Source: an uncultured Zetaproteobacteria bacterium (GTDB lineage Bacteria; Pseudomonadota; Zetaproteobacteria; Mariprofundales; Mariprofundaceae). From it: 42,148 nt of DNA. The stretch is taken from positions 1 through 42,148 of the forward strand of contig CAMZLG010000008.1 of assembly GCA_947311495.1 (NCBI GenBank), read 5' to 3'. Shown piece by piece: positions 1 through 8,078 of the stretch. The notes below the pieces were generated by a model that worked only from the letters and a program-made list of their open reading frames with translations, ran no database searches and was not told the DNA's origin. Position 1 is the stretch's first letter. Each line of letters begins with the position of its first letter. The translations under genes and the position numbers were made by a program.

Positions 1-842
1 AACCCAAGGGTATATTAAATGTGCCGCAGTTGGCTGAAGATTTAGGACGGTATATCAGCAAGATTGGTAATCCTCTGGTGTTTGTGGATAAACAAAAGCG
101 GATGTGGCTTTATTTTGTGACGGTATCTTATGGCGGTTGGGCAGGTAGCAGTTTAAATCTCATGTTTTCTGATGATTTGGGGCAGTCGTGGGGAAAGCCT
201 AAACGCCTTGTAACTTCTCCTTTCATCAATGTGAGCACATTGGTTCGCAATACCATGTTTGGCATGGAAGATGGTAGTATGCTTTTGCCTGTATATCATG
301 AGTTTGCGGCACAATTTCCTGAGCTGTTGCGCGTTTCAGCTAACGGTGAAGTCATTGAAAAGGTGCGTATGTTTGGTCATGGTGGCGGTATTCAACCATC
401 GCTGGTGCAAGGTAAAGGTGATGAAACCTATGCTTTTATGCGTTCAGGTTCACATACCCTAGATTGGAAGGTGATTCGCCTCAAAAGCCTTGATGAAGGT
501 CAGACATGGCAAGACTTTACCTTGACCGAGCTTCCAAACCCAAATTCAGCGCAAATCGTAGCCAAAGTCGATGACGATTTATGGATTTGGGTGGGCAATC
601 ATAATTCGGAAAACAGACAGGACTTAACCCTTGCTGTAAGCCATGATTTAGAGGGTGAGTGGCAAGTCGTGTATGAGTTTGAACATGGTCAACATAATGA
701 AGCATTTTCATACCCTGCTATCACTCAGGACAAAGATGGTGTGTGGCACTTGCTTTACACCTACAAACGTAAAAACATTAAACATGTGCAGTTTAATCGC
801 GCTTGGCTTCATCAAGTGATGCAACAGGCAGGCATACAATGA
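1..842 (+). CDS. BNR/sialidase-like beta-propeller protein, 5' truncated by window edge
   Basis: The frame is open back to base 3, so the gene starts outside the window. The GTG at 21 offered by the ORF track has no clear ribosome binding site and is probably internal. The protein resembles exo-alpha-sialidase-like BNR proteins: there are Asp-box-like stretches (SDDLGQSW, SLDEGQTW), the family segment GGWAGSSLN, and a following SPFxNxSTLVR-type stretch. These proteins fold as beta-propellers and bind or hydrolyse glycans. Substrate and catalytic competence cannot be judged here. The stop overlaps the ATG of the next gene (ATGA), and an LtaS-like transferase and glycosyltransferases follow, so a role in surface polysaccharide synthesis or modification is likely (inference). 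Confidence 0.7.
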   Translation, partial: PKGILNVPQLAEDLGRYISKIGNPLVFVDKQKRMWLYFVTVSYGGWAGSSLNLMFSDDLGQSWGKPKRLVTSPFINVSTLVRNTMFGMEDGSMLLPVYHEFAAQFPELLRVSANGEVIEKVRMFGHGGGIQPSLVQGKGDETYAFMRSGSHTLDWKVIRLKSLDEGQTWQDFTLTELPNPNSAQIVAKVDDDLWIWVGNHNSENRQDLTLAVSHDLEGEWQVVYEFEHGQHNEAFSYPAITQDKDGVWHLLYTYKRKNIKHVQFNRAWLHQVMQQAGIQ

Positions 843-1399
843 CGGCAGGCTTGACCCTATTTTTCTACTGGCTGCGTTTGGTATGGCTAAGAAAGGTGCG
901 CCCTGATGCAAGTCTTAAGGTAAAGGTGGCATCACTGTTTGTGATTTCCGTTTTTATTGTGTATCCATTCCCGTACAGTCCAGTTTGGTGGTTGCGCGGG
1001 TTAACGGGTGACTTAAGTATTGTGTCTACGGTTTTACTGCTGCTGGCTGTTATCAACATGGTATGGGGAAAAACATGGATGAACCCACAGGAAAATAAGC
1101 TTCTTTTATGGGGTATTGTGTTGCTTGGTTTGTTGTTTTACCCATTGGCTTTGGGCATAGGTCAGATTGACCCATATGCGTGGGGTTATGCGAACCCTTA
1201 TATGATTGGTGGCTTATTGCTTTTAAGTCTATTGGCATATTTGCGCCATTATTATGTGCTTGCAGCAATGTTTGTTGGGGTTGTGCTGGCTTGGGATATG
1301 CAGCTATTGGAGTCTGTAAACATTTGGGATTATTTGCTTGACCCCTTTGTATTCTTTGTCTTTGTTTGGAAGCTGGTCAGATACAGAGGTTGCACATGA
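839..1399 (+). CDS. Small polytopic membrane protein of unknown function
   Basis: The ORF track begins at 803, but the ATG at 839 overlaps the upstream stop as ATGA and gives a 186-residue protein beginning MTAGLTLFFYW, which I prefer. There are about five hydrophobic segments (roughly residues 22-36, 50-65, 80-100, 110-125 and 130-150) separated by short polar loops. I do not recognise a family. It lies between a BNR/sialidase-like gene and an LtaS-like gene, with ATGA overlaps on both sides, so the three proteins are probably translated together and may act in one envelope process. No catalytic motif is visible. Confidence 0.7.
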   Translation: MTAGLTLFFYWLRLVWLRKVRPDASLKVKVASLFVISVFIVYPFPYSPVWWLRGLTGDLSIVSTVLLLLAVINMVWGKTWMNPQENKLLLWGIVLLGLLFYPLALGIGQIDPYAWGYANPYMIGGLLLLSLLAYLRHYYVLAAMFVGVVLAWDMQLLESVNIWDYLLDPFVFFVFVWKLVRYRGCT

Positions 1400-3321
1400 A
1401 TCAGCGCGTTACGTGGTTTTTTCTACGTTTGTTCAGTGTGTTTTTGCTGTTGTTCCTTTCGCTTCGCCTTGCTTTTTTGTGGATGTATCCTGATACCTTT
1501 TCAGATTTAAGTTTGGGTGATGTGTTTTATGCCATGCTTAAAGGTGCATGGTTTATAGATAGCTCGATTACCATGGTGTTTTTGGGAATCCCCTTTTTAA
1601 TAACATATTTACCTTTACCGTGGTTTAAGAAACAGTGGTATTTAAAGTTGGTGGGTTGGTACGCTTTTATTGTTTTATTTGTGTTTGCCTTGATAGCTAT
1701 TGGTGATTTGCTCTATTTTGGTTTGGTGCATAGGCATACAGGACATGAACTTGCAGCCGCATTGGATACGTCTATGGGCGCAATGTTGGGCATGGTCATT
1801 TCTGCATACTGGTCATACTTTTTGGCATTTGCTGCGGTGATGGTGACATCTGCAAGGCTTTGGCATAAGTATATGATGCCAAATGAGGATATTAAACATT
1901 TGAAAATGAGCTGGCTGCGAATTCCTTTTTTTGTGGTCATGTTTCTTATCATATTGCTAACCATGCGTGGTGGCATTGAAAGCAAACCGATTAAAGCAGT
2001 GTTTGCTTACAACGAAGGCAGCTTGGCGCAAGGGCATTTAACGCTCAATGGTGTATTTGCTACTTTACACAGCCTTTATGCTTCTAAAATGCGTGTACCA
2101 AGCTTTATGCCACAAAAAGATGCGGAAGCCATAGTTCAGGAGATTTATCGCTCCAAGTATGAAACTTATCCCAATCCTGATTATCCGTTGATGCGTGAGC
2201 GCAGTAGTATGTATCCCAAACAACAAAAATTGAATGTGGTTATTCTATTGTTGGAAAGTTGGGACCCTGATTTTATTGATATTACCCGTGAGCTTGCAGG
2301 TAAAAAACCTTACGATGTGACACCCCATTACAATGCACTGGCCAAAAAAGGACGGTTATACACCAATTTCTATGCCAATGGGCAACGCTCTATTGATGGT
2401 ATTGCGGCGGTGATTGCGGGTATTCCGCGTGTACCTGGTGCAGGAGGATTTGGGGAAGGCATTGAGATCAATGGCATAGGTTGGTTGGGTGACATTGCCA
2501 AAAAGCAAGGCTATAGCACTTCGTTTCTTCAAGGTTCATTTCGTCATTCGTTTTATATGGATAAGATTTCACCCTTGTCAGGGTTTGATACTTATTATGG
2601 TTCAGAAGACCTAAAACCCTTACACCCCAATCCACCCAAATCGCATTGGGGCGGTTGGGATTATGATTTATTGATGGCGGGGCATGAACTGTATGCTAAA
2701 ACCAAACAACCGTTTTTGAGTGTGATGTTTTCGGTGAGTACACATACACCGTGGGCATTGCCAGAGCCACGCTTTAAGAAGTTTGATGGCAACTCAGATG
2801 CCGAACGGTTTTTGAATACCATGTATTATACAGATTGGGCATTAGGCAAGTTTTTTGATGCGGTGAAGAAGTCTGACTATGCTAACAATACGATATTTGT
2901 GCTGCTTGCCGACCATGCCAGCGGCAATATGGCGCACCCTGATATGCGTGCGCAGTATCGTATTCCACTTCTGATTCTTGCGCCCAACCTTGAGGCGGGT
3001 CTTGATGATAGGTTGGGTAGCCAAATTGATTTGATTCCCACCATGATAGATTTGGCAGGTTGGAAAAAGAGCCGTTATGCCAGCTTGGGTATGTCATTGG
3101 TGGATGATAGCGTAACACCAAGTGTGATTTTTGGGCGGGATGCCATGACGGGGCGCATAGAAGACAATGGTGCTTTGGTGGTGCGAAGCTTGGACAGGTT
3201 AACATACAGCGAGGGTGAGCCTGAACAAGTGCAAACCGCAGAAACAAGGCTTAAAGCGCAAGTGCAGGTATTGCTCAATGCTTGGCAGCATAATCGACTT
3301 ATGCAGGTAGATGATGAGTAA
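1396..3321 (+). CDS. LtaS/MdoB-like membrane sulfatase-fold phosphotransferase
   Basis: This is an alkaline-phosphatase-superfamily transferase of the lipoteichoic acid synthase / OpgB type. Five N-terminal membrane helices (about residues 8-200) are followed by a large, presumably periplasmic catalytic domain. Visible motifs are VILLLESWD near residue 281 (first metal-binding Glu), GQRSIDG near 332 (Ser as the probable nucleophile), HTPWALP, and LADHASG near 506 (metal-binding Asp-His). The family moves phosphoglycerol or phosphoethanolamine from a lipid donor to a glycan. The start at 1396 overlaps the upstream stop (ATGA) and follows AGAGGT; the track start at 1366 would be ten residues longer without better support. 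The acceptor is unknown, perhaps the glycan made by the adjacent glycosyltransferases. Confidence 0.85.
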   Translation: MNQRVTWFFLRLFSVFLLLFLSLRLAFLWMYPDTFSDLSLGDVFYAMLKGAWFIDSSITMVFLGIPFLITYLPLPWFKKQWYLKLVGWYAFIVLFVFALIAIGDLLYFGLVHRHTGHELAAALDTSMGAMLGMVISAYWSYFLAFAAVMVTSARLWHKYMMPNEDIKHLKMSWLRIPFFVVMFLIILLTMRGGIESKPIKAVFAYNEGSLAQGHLTLNGVFATLHSLYASKMRVPSFMPQKDAEAIVQEIYRSKYETYPNPDYPLMRERSSMYPKQQKLNVVILLLESWDPDFIDITRELAGKKPYDVTPHYNALAKKGRLYTNFYANGQRSIDGIAAVIAGIPRVPGAGGFGEGIEINGIGWLGDIAKKQGYSTSFLQGSFRHSFYMDKISPLSGFDTYYGSEDLKPLHPNPPKSHWGGWDYDLLMAGHELYAKTKQPFLSVMFSVSTHTPWALPEPRFKKFDGNSDAERFLNTMYYTDWALGKFFDAVKKSDYANNTIFVLLADHASGNMAHPDMRAQYRIPLLILAPNLEAGLDDRLGSQIDLIPTMIDLAGWKKSRYASLGMSLVDDSVTPSVIFGRDAMTGRIEDNGALVVRSLDRLTYSEGEPEQVQTAETRLKAQVQVLLNAWQHNRLMQVDDE

Positions 3322-4426
3322 GCAGCTTAAAGTTATGGAGCTGTGCTGCTCACCCCATAAAGGCGGTTTGGAGCTTTATGTTGCAGATATTTGCAATCGT
3401 TTATCCAGTGAGCTTGATGTTGTGGCGGTGATTGCACCAAGTTCGCAACTGCAAACACGTATTCATGTGCCTATGCTGACTTTAGCGAAGGCGGTTCATT
3501 ATTTGCCATTGCTGGCTGCGATAAAATTAGCAAACATGATAGACAAGCAACACGTTCAAGTATTGCATATCCATTGGGCGAAAGATTTGGCAGTGGCTGT
3601 GTTGGCAAAGCTGCTGTCCAAACAAAAACCCAAGTTGGTCATGACCAGGCATATGAAGTTTCCAGCCATGAAAGATGGAGTATTGCATCGGTTTTTGTAT
3701 AAACATATCGACCACATGATTGCCATTACCCAAACCATGGCAGATGATTTGCAGCGGTTTATAGCAGATGATATTCAACCCGATATTTCAGTGAATTATT
3801 TGGGTGTAGAGCGGGTGGATAAGCAAGATGAAATGTTGGTGCGACAAGTGCGTGAACAATATGATGCTGAGGGTAATAGTTTTTTAATCGCTCTGGTGGG
3901 GCGCATTGATTATGATAAAGGGCATGAGTTTTTATTGGCGGCACTTAAGATTGCTAAAGATAAGGGCTTGCCCTTCAAAGCTTTGATTGTTGGGCATCCT
4001 ATGCAGGAAAGTTACTTGAATAGTTTGAAGCAAAAGGTAGTGGATGCAGGGCTTGAGCAACACATGATATTTACAGGCTTTGTGGATAATCCATCTGCCT
4101 TGATGCAAGCTTGTGATGTATTGGTTTTGGCAACGATTGAGGAAACCTTTGGTTTGGTATTGATTGAAGCCATGAGTGTGGGTGTGCCAGTGATTGGTAG
4201 TGACCGTGGTGGTGTGCCTGAAATTATAAGCCACCAAGAAACAGGTTTATTGTTTGAATCCACGAATGCTCAAAGTTTGTTTGATGCGCTGAATGTGTTG
4301 TATCAATCCCCTGAAATAGCCAAAGCCTATGCAGACAGGGCATTGGAAGTGGTGCAGGATAAGTTTAATGCCGACAAACATGTACAGAGGCTGGTGCAAA
4401 CATTAAAGGAGGTGGCTGATGCCTGA
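3311..4426 (+). CDS. Glycosyltransferase family 4 protein
   Basis: A 371-residue GT-B glycosyltransferase. The N-terminal half carries a glycine-rich loop (CCSPHKGGLELYV) typical of family 4. The C-terminal half has the donor-binding region: a VGRIDYDKGHEFLL segment, then EETFGLVLIEAMSVGVPVIG, which holds the paired glutamates of the E-x7-E motif, followed by DRGGVPEII. It transfers a sugar from a nucleotide donor, probably at the cytoplasmic face of the inner membrane. It overlaps the upstream gene by 11 bases and the downstream GT2 gene by 8 bases, indicating a translationally coupled polysaccharide operon. There are two consecutive ATGs (3311 and 3314); either could be used. Sugar specificity cannot be read from the sequence. 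Confidence 0.88.
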   Translation: MMSKQLKVMELCCSPHKGGLELYVADICNRLSSELDVVAVIAPSSQLQTRIHVPMLTLAKAVHYLPLLAAIKLANMIDKQHVQVLHIHWAKDLAVAVLAKLLSKQKPKLVMTRHMKFPAMKDGVLHRFLYKHIDHMIAITQTMADDLQRFIADDIQPDISVNYLGVERVDKQDEMLVRQVREQYDAEGNSFLIALVGRIDYDKGHEFLLAALKIAKDKGLPFKALIVGHPMQESYLNSLKQKVVDAGLEQHMIFTGFVDNPSALMQACDVLVLATIEETFGLVLIEAMSVGVPVIGSDRGGVPEIISHQETGLLFESTNAQSLFDALNVLYQSPEIAKAYADRALEVVQDKFNADKHVQRLVQTLKEVADA

Positions 4427-5168
4427 TATATCGGTGGTGATGATTACCAAAAATGCCGAGCGTAAGCTGGAGCCATGCCTTGCTTCATTAAGCAGCTTTC
4501 CTGAGGTGGTGATTTACGATAATGGGTCAACGGATAACACCTTAGACATCGCAGCAAAGTTTGCCAATGTGAAGATTTTTGAAGGTGAGTTCTTCGGCTT
4601 TGGCGAAACCAAGAAGCATGCATCCACACTTGCCAGTCACGATTGGATTTTTTCTTTGGATGCCGATGAAGTGGTATCGACTGAATTAGCCAAGGAACTA
4701 CAACATATCAACTTGGACAAACAAACTTGTTATCAAGTGCGCCGAGATAACTATTATCGGGGTAAACTTATCCAATGTTGTGGCTGGTATCCTGAATATA
4801 TAGTGCGCTTGTATAATCGCACGCAAACTAATTTTTCTCATGCCAAGGTGCATGAAACCATTGAAACCAAGGGTTTTAATATTGAGAAATTAGATTCGCC
4901 GATTGAACACTATTCTTTTGATTCTGTGGCAGACTTTCTGGTCAAGATTCAAAGTTATTCAGAGATTTATGCCACTGATATGCAGGGTAAGAAGCATGTT
5001 TCAATCGTTGCAGGTGTAGGACGAGGCTTGTTTGCCTTTATCAAGAGCTATTTTTTTCGCAAAGGTATATTCTGTGGGTTTGAAGGATTTGTGATTGCCT
5101 TTTTTCACGGCTTGGGCACAACGGTGAAATACTTAAAACTGCATGAGAAAAACAACCCTAAGTCGTAA
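4419..5168 (+). CDS. Glycosyltransferase family 2 protein (WaaE/KdtX-like)
   Basis: A 249-residue GT-A glycosyltransferase. It opens with the family-2 start ISVVMITKNAE, has YDNGSTDNT in the nucleotide-binding region, and SLDADEV supplying the DxD metal/nucleotide motif near residue 80. Length and pattern resemble WaaE/KdtX-type beta-glucosyltransferases that modify the LPS inner core, and the C-terminal segment is hydrophobic and basic as in that group. An AAGGAGG ribosome binding site sits just upstream, inside the GT4 gene. It is the last gene of the + strand operon, and its 3' end overlaps the convergent GT9 gene by 11 bases. LPS core glycosylation is inferred from family resemblance; the acceptor is not proven. 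Confidence 0.85.
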   Translation: MPDISVVMITKNAERKLEPCLASLSSFPEVVIYDNGSTDNTLDIAAKFANVKIFEGEFFGFGETKKHASTLASHDWIFSLDADEVVSTELAKELQHINLDKQTCYQVRRDNYYRGKLIQCCGWYPEYIVRLYNRTQTNFSHAKVHETIETKGFNIEKLDSPIEHYSFDSVADFLVKIQSYSEIYATDMQGKKHVSIVAGVGRGLFAFIKSYFFRKGIFCGFEGFVIAFFHGLGTTVKYLKLHEKNNPKS

Positions 5169-6111
5169 GATTTTTTGCTAGTTCTTTTAAGTCATTTTTA
5201 ACTGTTTTAAACATGGCATGTCGTGCTTTTATATCTTGCGGCAGCATATAGTTGTGTTGCAAGCTTTCATCGCCAATACCTTTCCAGCGTTTGCTGGATG
5301 CAAATAATGAATCCGCAAAAAAAGTCATGGTGGGTGTGCCAACGGCGGATGCAAGATGAAATGTGCCTGTGGATGTGCTGATAAACAGTGAAAACGATGC
5401 AATCAAGGCGGCGAAATCAGCCACAGAACCTTTGGAGACAAAAGTTTGCGCTTCTAAGCTCCCTTTGTTTTTCTCAAATGCCTTTAAAAAATTGTCATCA
5501 CCTGGTCCAAAAGTGAAGATGATTTGGATATTTGGGTTATCTTCTATGCTTTTTGACAGTTCGATGTATTCATCAACAGTCAAGTTGGCATCGGATGAGC
5601 CACCAAAACCGGGGTGAAAGGCGATAATCTTTTTATCTTGCTCTCTAATGTTGGGTTTCAATTGAAGTAAAGGTTGGCGATAATCGGTGTTTATATCATG
5701 AAATATGCTTTGGATTAAAGCCATATTATACTCAAACTCTGCCATCTTCACTTGTGAGCGGCGTTGAATAACTCGTTGGTTGTAAAAGACTTGAGCAATT
5801 TTGGTGGCTGGTGCTATGCGTTTGGGAATGCGAGCAAGCCATTGCGCTACTGCAACACGCGTGTTGGAGAATAGGGTAAAGGATAGGTCAAACTGATGTT
5901 GCTTGAGTGTTTTGGCGAGTTGGGTGGTGCTTTGCCCAGTATCAACAATCACATCATCAATAAAGTCACAAGCCTCAGCGATGCTTTGATTGATAGGACA
6001 AATCAATACGGTGATACGACAATCAGGTAAGTGTTGTTTGAGTATATAACAAGTGGGTAGGGCGGTGATAAAATCACCAATTTTATCATTGCGGAGGATT
6101 AGTATATTCAT
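5158..6111 (-). CDS. Glycosyltransferase family 9 (heptosyltransferase-like)
   Basis: A 317-residue GT-B protein of the ADP-heptose:LPS heptosyltransferase family. It begins with the characteristic MNILILRNDKIGDFITALP segment, and the C-terminal half has a FHPGFGGSSD donor-side loop and STGTFHLASAVGTPT, the family's signature. Family members add heptose or related sugars to the LPS inner core. The gene overlaps the stop of the convergent GT2 gene, and its start overlaps the end of the O-antigen-ligase-like gene by four bases, so it is the distal member of a - strand LPS operon. Substrate is inferred from the family only. Confidence 0.87.
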   Translation of the reverse strand: MNILILRNDKIGDFITALPTCYILKQHLPDCRITVLICPINQSIAEACDFIDDVIVDTGQSTTQLAKTLKQHQFDLSFTLFSNTRVAVAQWLARIPKRIAPATKIAQVFYNQRVIQRRSQVKMAEFEYNMALIQSIFHDINTDYRQPLLQLKPNIREQDKKIIAFHPGFGGSSDANLTVDEYIELSKSIEDNPNIQIIFTFGPGDDNFLKAFEKNKGSLEAQTFVSKGSVADFAALIASFSLFISTSTGTFHLASAVGTPTMTFFADSLFASSKRWKGIGDESLQHNYMLPQDIKARHAMFKTVKNDLKELAKNLTT

Positions 6112-7382
6112 ACCTGCTTATTTTTTCGCGTTTGACTTAGCCCAAACCCTAAAACAACTATAGCGAATAGGGTTGAATAGTGTGTATTTAAGCTAGGCTC
6201 CGTCAGACCATGCAAAATGACGCTAACCCCACTGGCTGTAACCAAGTAAGCATTCATCGTATCTGCTTGCCAGTCCTTCCTCCAGCCTGTTCGGACCCAA
6301 TGGAAGCATAAGTAAAGTAAAGCCAATAAACCTAAAGGGCCCCAGCGGGATAAAGCAAATAAGAATTCATGATGAGGGTGACCATAAAAAACAGATTTAT
6401 TGTTTTCAGGTATTTTCAAGGAAGCAACTTTATTCGTTTGAATAATTTTTTTTACAGCATTAGGATAACCTGCAGTGCCCACACCAAAATAAGGGTTTTC
6501 TTTCCAAATGTCCCAACTAACAGCCCATATTTTTAAGCGAATATCTGCTCGTTCCCAATTTCCTTCGTATAAAGCTGAAACACCATCAATGGTTTTAATA
6601 ATTTTATCTTTGACTGGAGAATAACTAAAGACGAAAATACTAATAACAAACATGAGTATGCTGAAAGTAATGAGTTTTAATTTCCACTGCTTTGAAAAAG
6701 TCACCTTGAATAATACGAGAGAAAGACAAGCTATAGTTGTAATATAACCACTTCTTCCTTGTGCCATAAACACTGCAACGAGCGCATATAGAGCAATGGC
6801 ATAACAAATGATTTTCCATGTTTTGGGTAGCTGTGGTGCAATGATAATGAGTGAACCTATCCAAATGCCATAAATAAAACCAAATGATAAATGTCCAATA
6901 AATCCTGCTGCATCTAATTGGTTACTTCCTAAGGCATGGATAGTGACGATTCCATTATACTGAAGCGTTGTTAAAATGAGGTGGGTAAAGAGGGATAAAG
7001 AAACAATAATAAAAGCATGCTTTCGTAGTGAGGCATTATAATAAGTTAGGCCGATAATGATTGGAATGAAAAGCCAAAGGATTTGTTTCCCCATTTTATG
7101 AATGGCTAAGCTATCCATGGGACCCCAGAGCGAGCCGATAAAGTTCAAACCGATGATGAGCAATATGCCAATGGTAATATGTCGGTAGTCACGCCAACAT
7201 ATTAACCACCCTTGTTTAAAGATATCTCGGTAAAATAAAGCGGTGAGAAGTAGAAGTGCAAAAAAGAAGTTACTTGCAGCAATAAGGTATGGGAAAAAAA
7301 ATAAACCCACTAGTAAAAAAAAGGAAGCCAGCTTTATAGCTAAAGCTGGCACAGTTGTTTGTTGTGCAAAAGAAGGTGTCAT
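6108..7382 (-). CDS. O-antigen ligase / Wzy family membrane protein
   Basis: A 424-residue protein with about ten to twelve hydrophobic helices. A large loop before the C-terminal helices contains GVGTAGYPNAV and, further on, GHPHHEFLFALSRWGPLGLL, which matches the Wzy_C/WaaL pattern of a conserved His near an external loop followed by a Gly-rich helix. WaaL proteins join undecaprenyl-linked glycan to lipid A core at the periplasmic face; Wzy proteins polymerise O-units, and the two cannot be separated by sight. The coupled GT9 gene and nearby core glycosyltransferases favour a ligase. It lies nine bases downstream of the OmpA-like lipoprotein gene. Confidence 0.8.
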   Translation of the reverse strand: MTPSFAQQTTVPALAIKLASFFLLVGLFFFPYLIAASNFFFALLLLTALFYRDIFKQGWLICWRDYRHITIGILLIIGLNFIGSLWGPMDSLAIHKMGKQILWLFIPIIIGLTYYNASLRKHAFIIVSLSLFTHLILTTLQYNGIVTIHALGSNQLDAAGFIGHLSFGFIYGIWIGSLIIIAPQLPKTWKIICYAIALYALVAVFMAQGRSGYITTIACLSLVLFKVTFSKQWKLKLITFSILMFVISIFVFSYSPVKDKIIKTIDGVSALYEGNWERADIRLKIWAVSWDIWKENPYFGVGTAGYPNAVKKIIQTNKVASLKIPENNKSVFYGHPHHEFLFALSRWGPLGLLALLYLCFHWVRTGWRKDWQADTMNAYLVTASGVSVILHGLTEPSLNTHYSTLFAIVVLGFGLSQTRKNKQV

Positions 7383-7391
7383 GTGTTGTGT

Positions 7392-8003
7392 TTATTTTTC
7401 AATAAACAATTCAATACGGCGATTTAAAGCGCGACCTTCTTTTGTATCATTACTGGCAACAGGCTCGACATGAGCTCTACCGGCAACTTCTATATTTTCA
7501 GCGGGGAAACCTGCGCCCCAAATGAGGAAGCGGGCAACTTCTCCTGCGCGTCGTGCAGACAAATCCCAGTTGTCCGAGAATTTATCGCGCAAACTGCGTG
7601 ATACGGGCAAGTTATCTGTATGGCCAACGATACGGAGCTTGTTCTGACCATCCAAGCTAGCAACCATTTTGCGCAATATATCGGCTGCACCTTCTTGATC
7701 AATGTCAAACGAGCCACTTGGAAATAAAATATCTTGCTGCATGGTCACTTTAATGATTCCCGTTTGTGCATTTTGCTCAATTAATATCTGTTTGTCTTGA
7801 ATTTCTTGTTCAAGTTGTGATTCGAGTTCGCGAACAGACTTGCTTAAGGATTTACGCTCTTGTTTTAACTGTTTATTTTCTTGTTCAAGTTGGGATGCTT
7901 TATCAGCGCGGGCTTGAAGGACTTGCAAGTCTTCTTTGCTAATATTTTGGCAGCCTGCTAAAATAAAAAGAGTCAACAATGATAGAAAAAAACGTTGTAA
8001 CAT
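7392..8003 (-). CDS. OmpA-family lipoprotein with coiled coil
   Basis: A 203-residue outer-envelope protein. The N-terminus is a lipoprotein signal peptide ending in the lipobox LAGC (Cys about 18). Residues 25-80 are charged heptads (QLEQENKQLKQERKSL) predicting a coiled coil. Residues about 88-203 form an OmpA/MotB-type peptidoglycan-binding domain with the signature DNLPVSRSLRDKFSDNWDLS and an RALNRRIEL ending. Such proteins tether the outer membrane or an envelope machine to peptidoglycan. It sits between two Wzy/ligase-like membrane protein genes, which is not a usual Pal neighbourhood (no tol genes). It resembles small MotB-like OmpA lipoproteins more than Pal. Confidence 0.88.
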   Translation of the reverse strand: MLQRFFLSLLTLFILAGCQNISKEDLQVLQARADKASQLEQENKQLKQERKSLSKSVRELESQLEQEIQDKQILIEQNAQTGIIKVTMQQDILFPSGSFDIDQEGAADILRKMVASLDGQNKLRIVGHTDNLPVSRSLRDKFSDNWDLSARRAGEVARFLIWGAGFPAENIEVAGRAHVEPVASNDTKEGRALNRRIELFIEK

Positions 8004-8078
8004 GGGTATACCTCAGTTTCGCGAATACGCGGAATGATTAAGTCTATTCAGCAAAGGCTGCTTGTCTAGTTATAAACA

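Noticed and set aside
803-838. Upstream start for the small membrane protein
   Set aside because: It would extend 12 residues into the BNR gene, while the ATG at 839 makes the usual ATGA overlap and begins just before the first hydrophobic segment.
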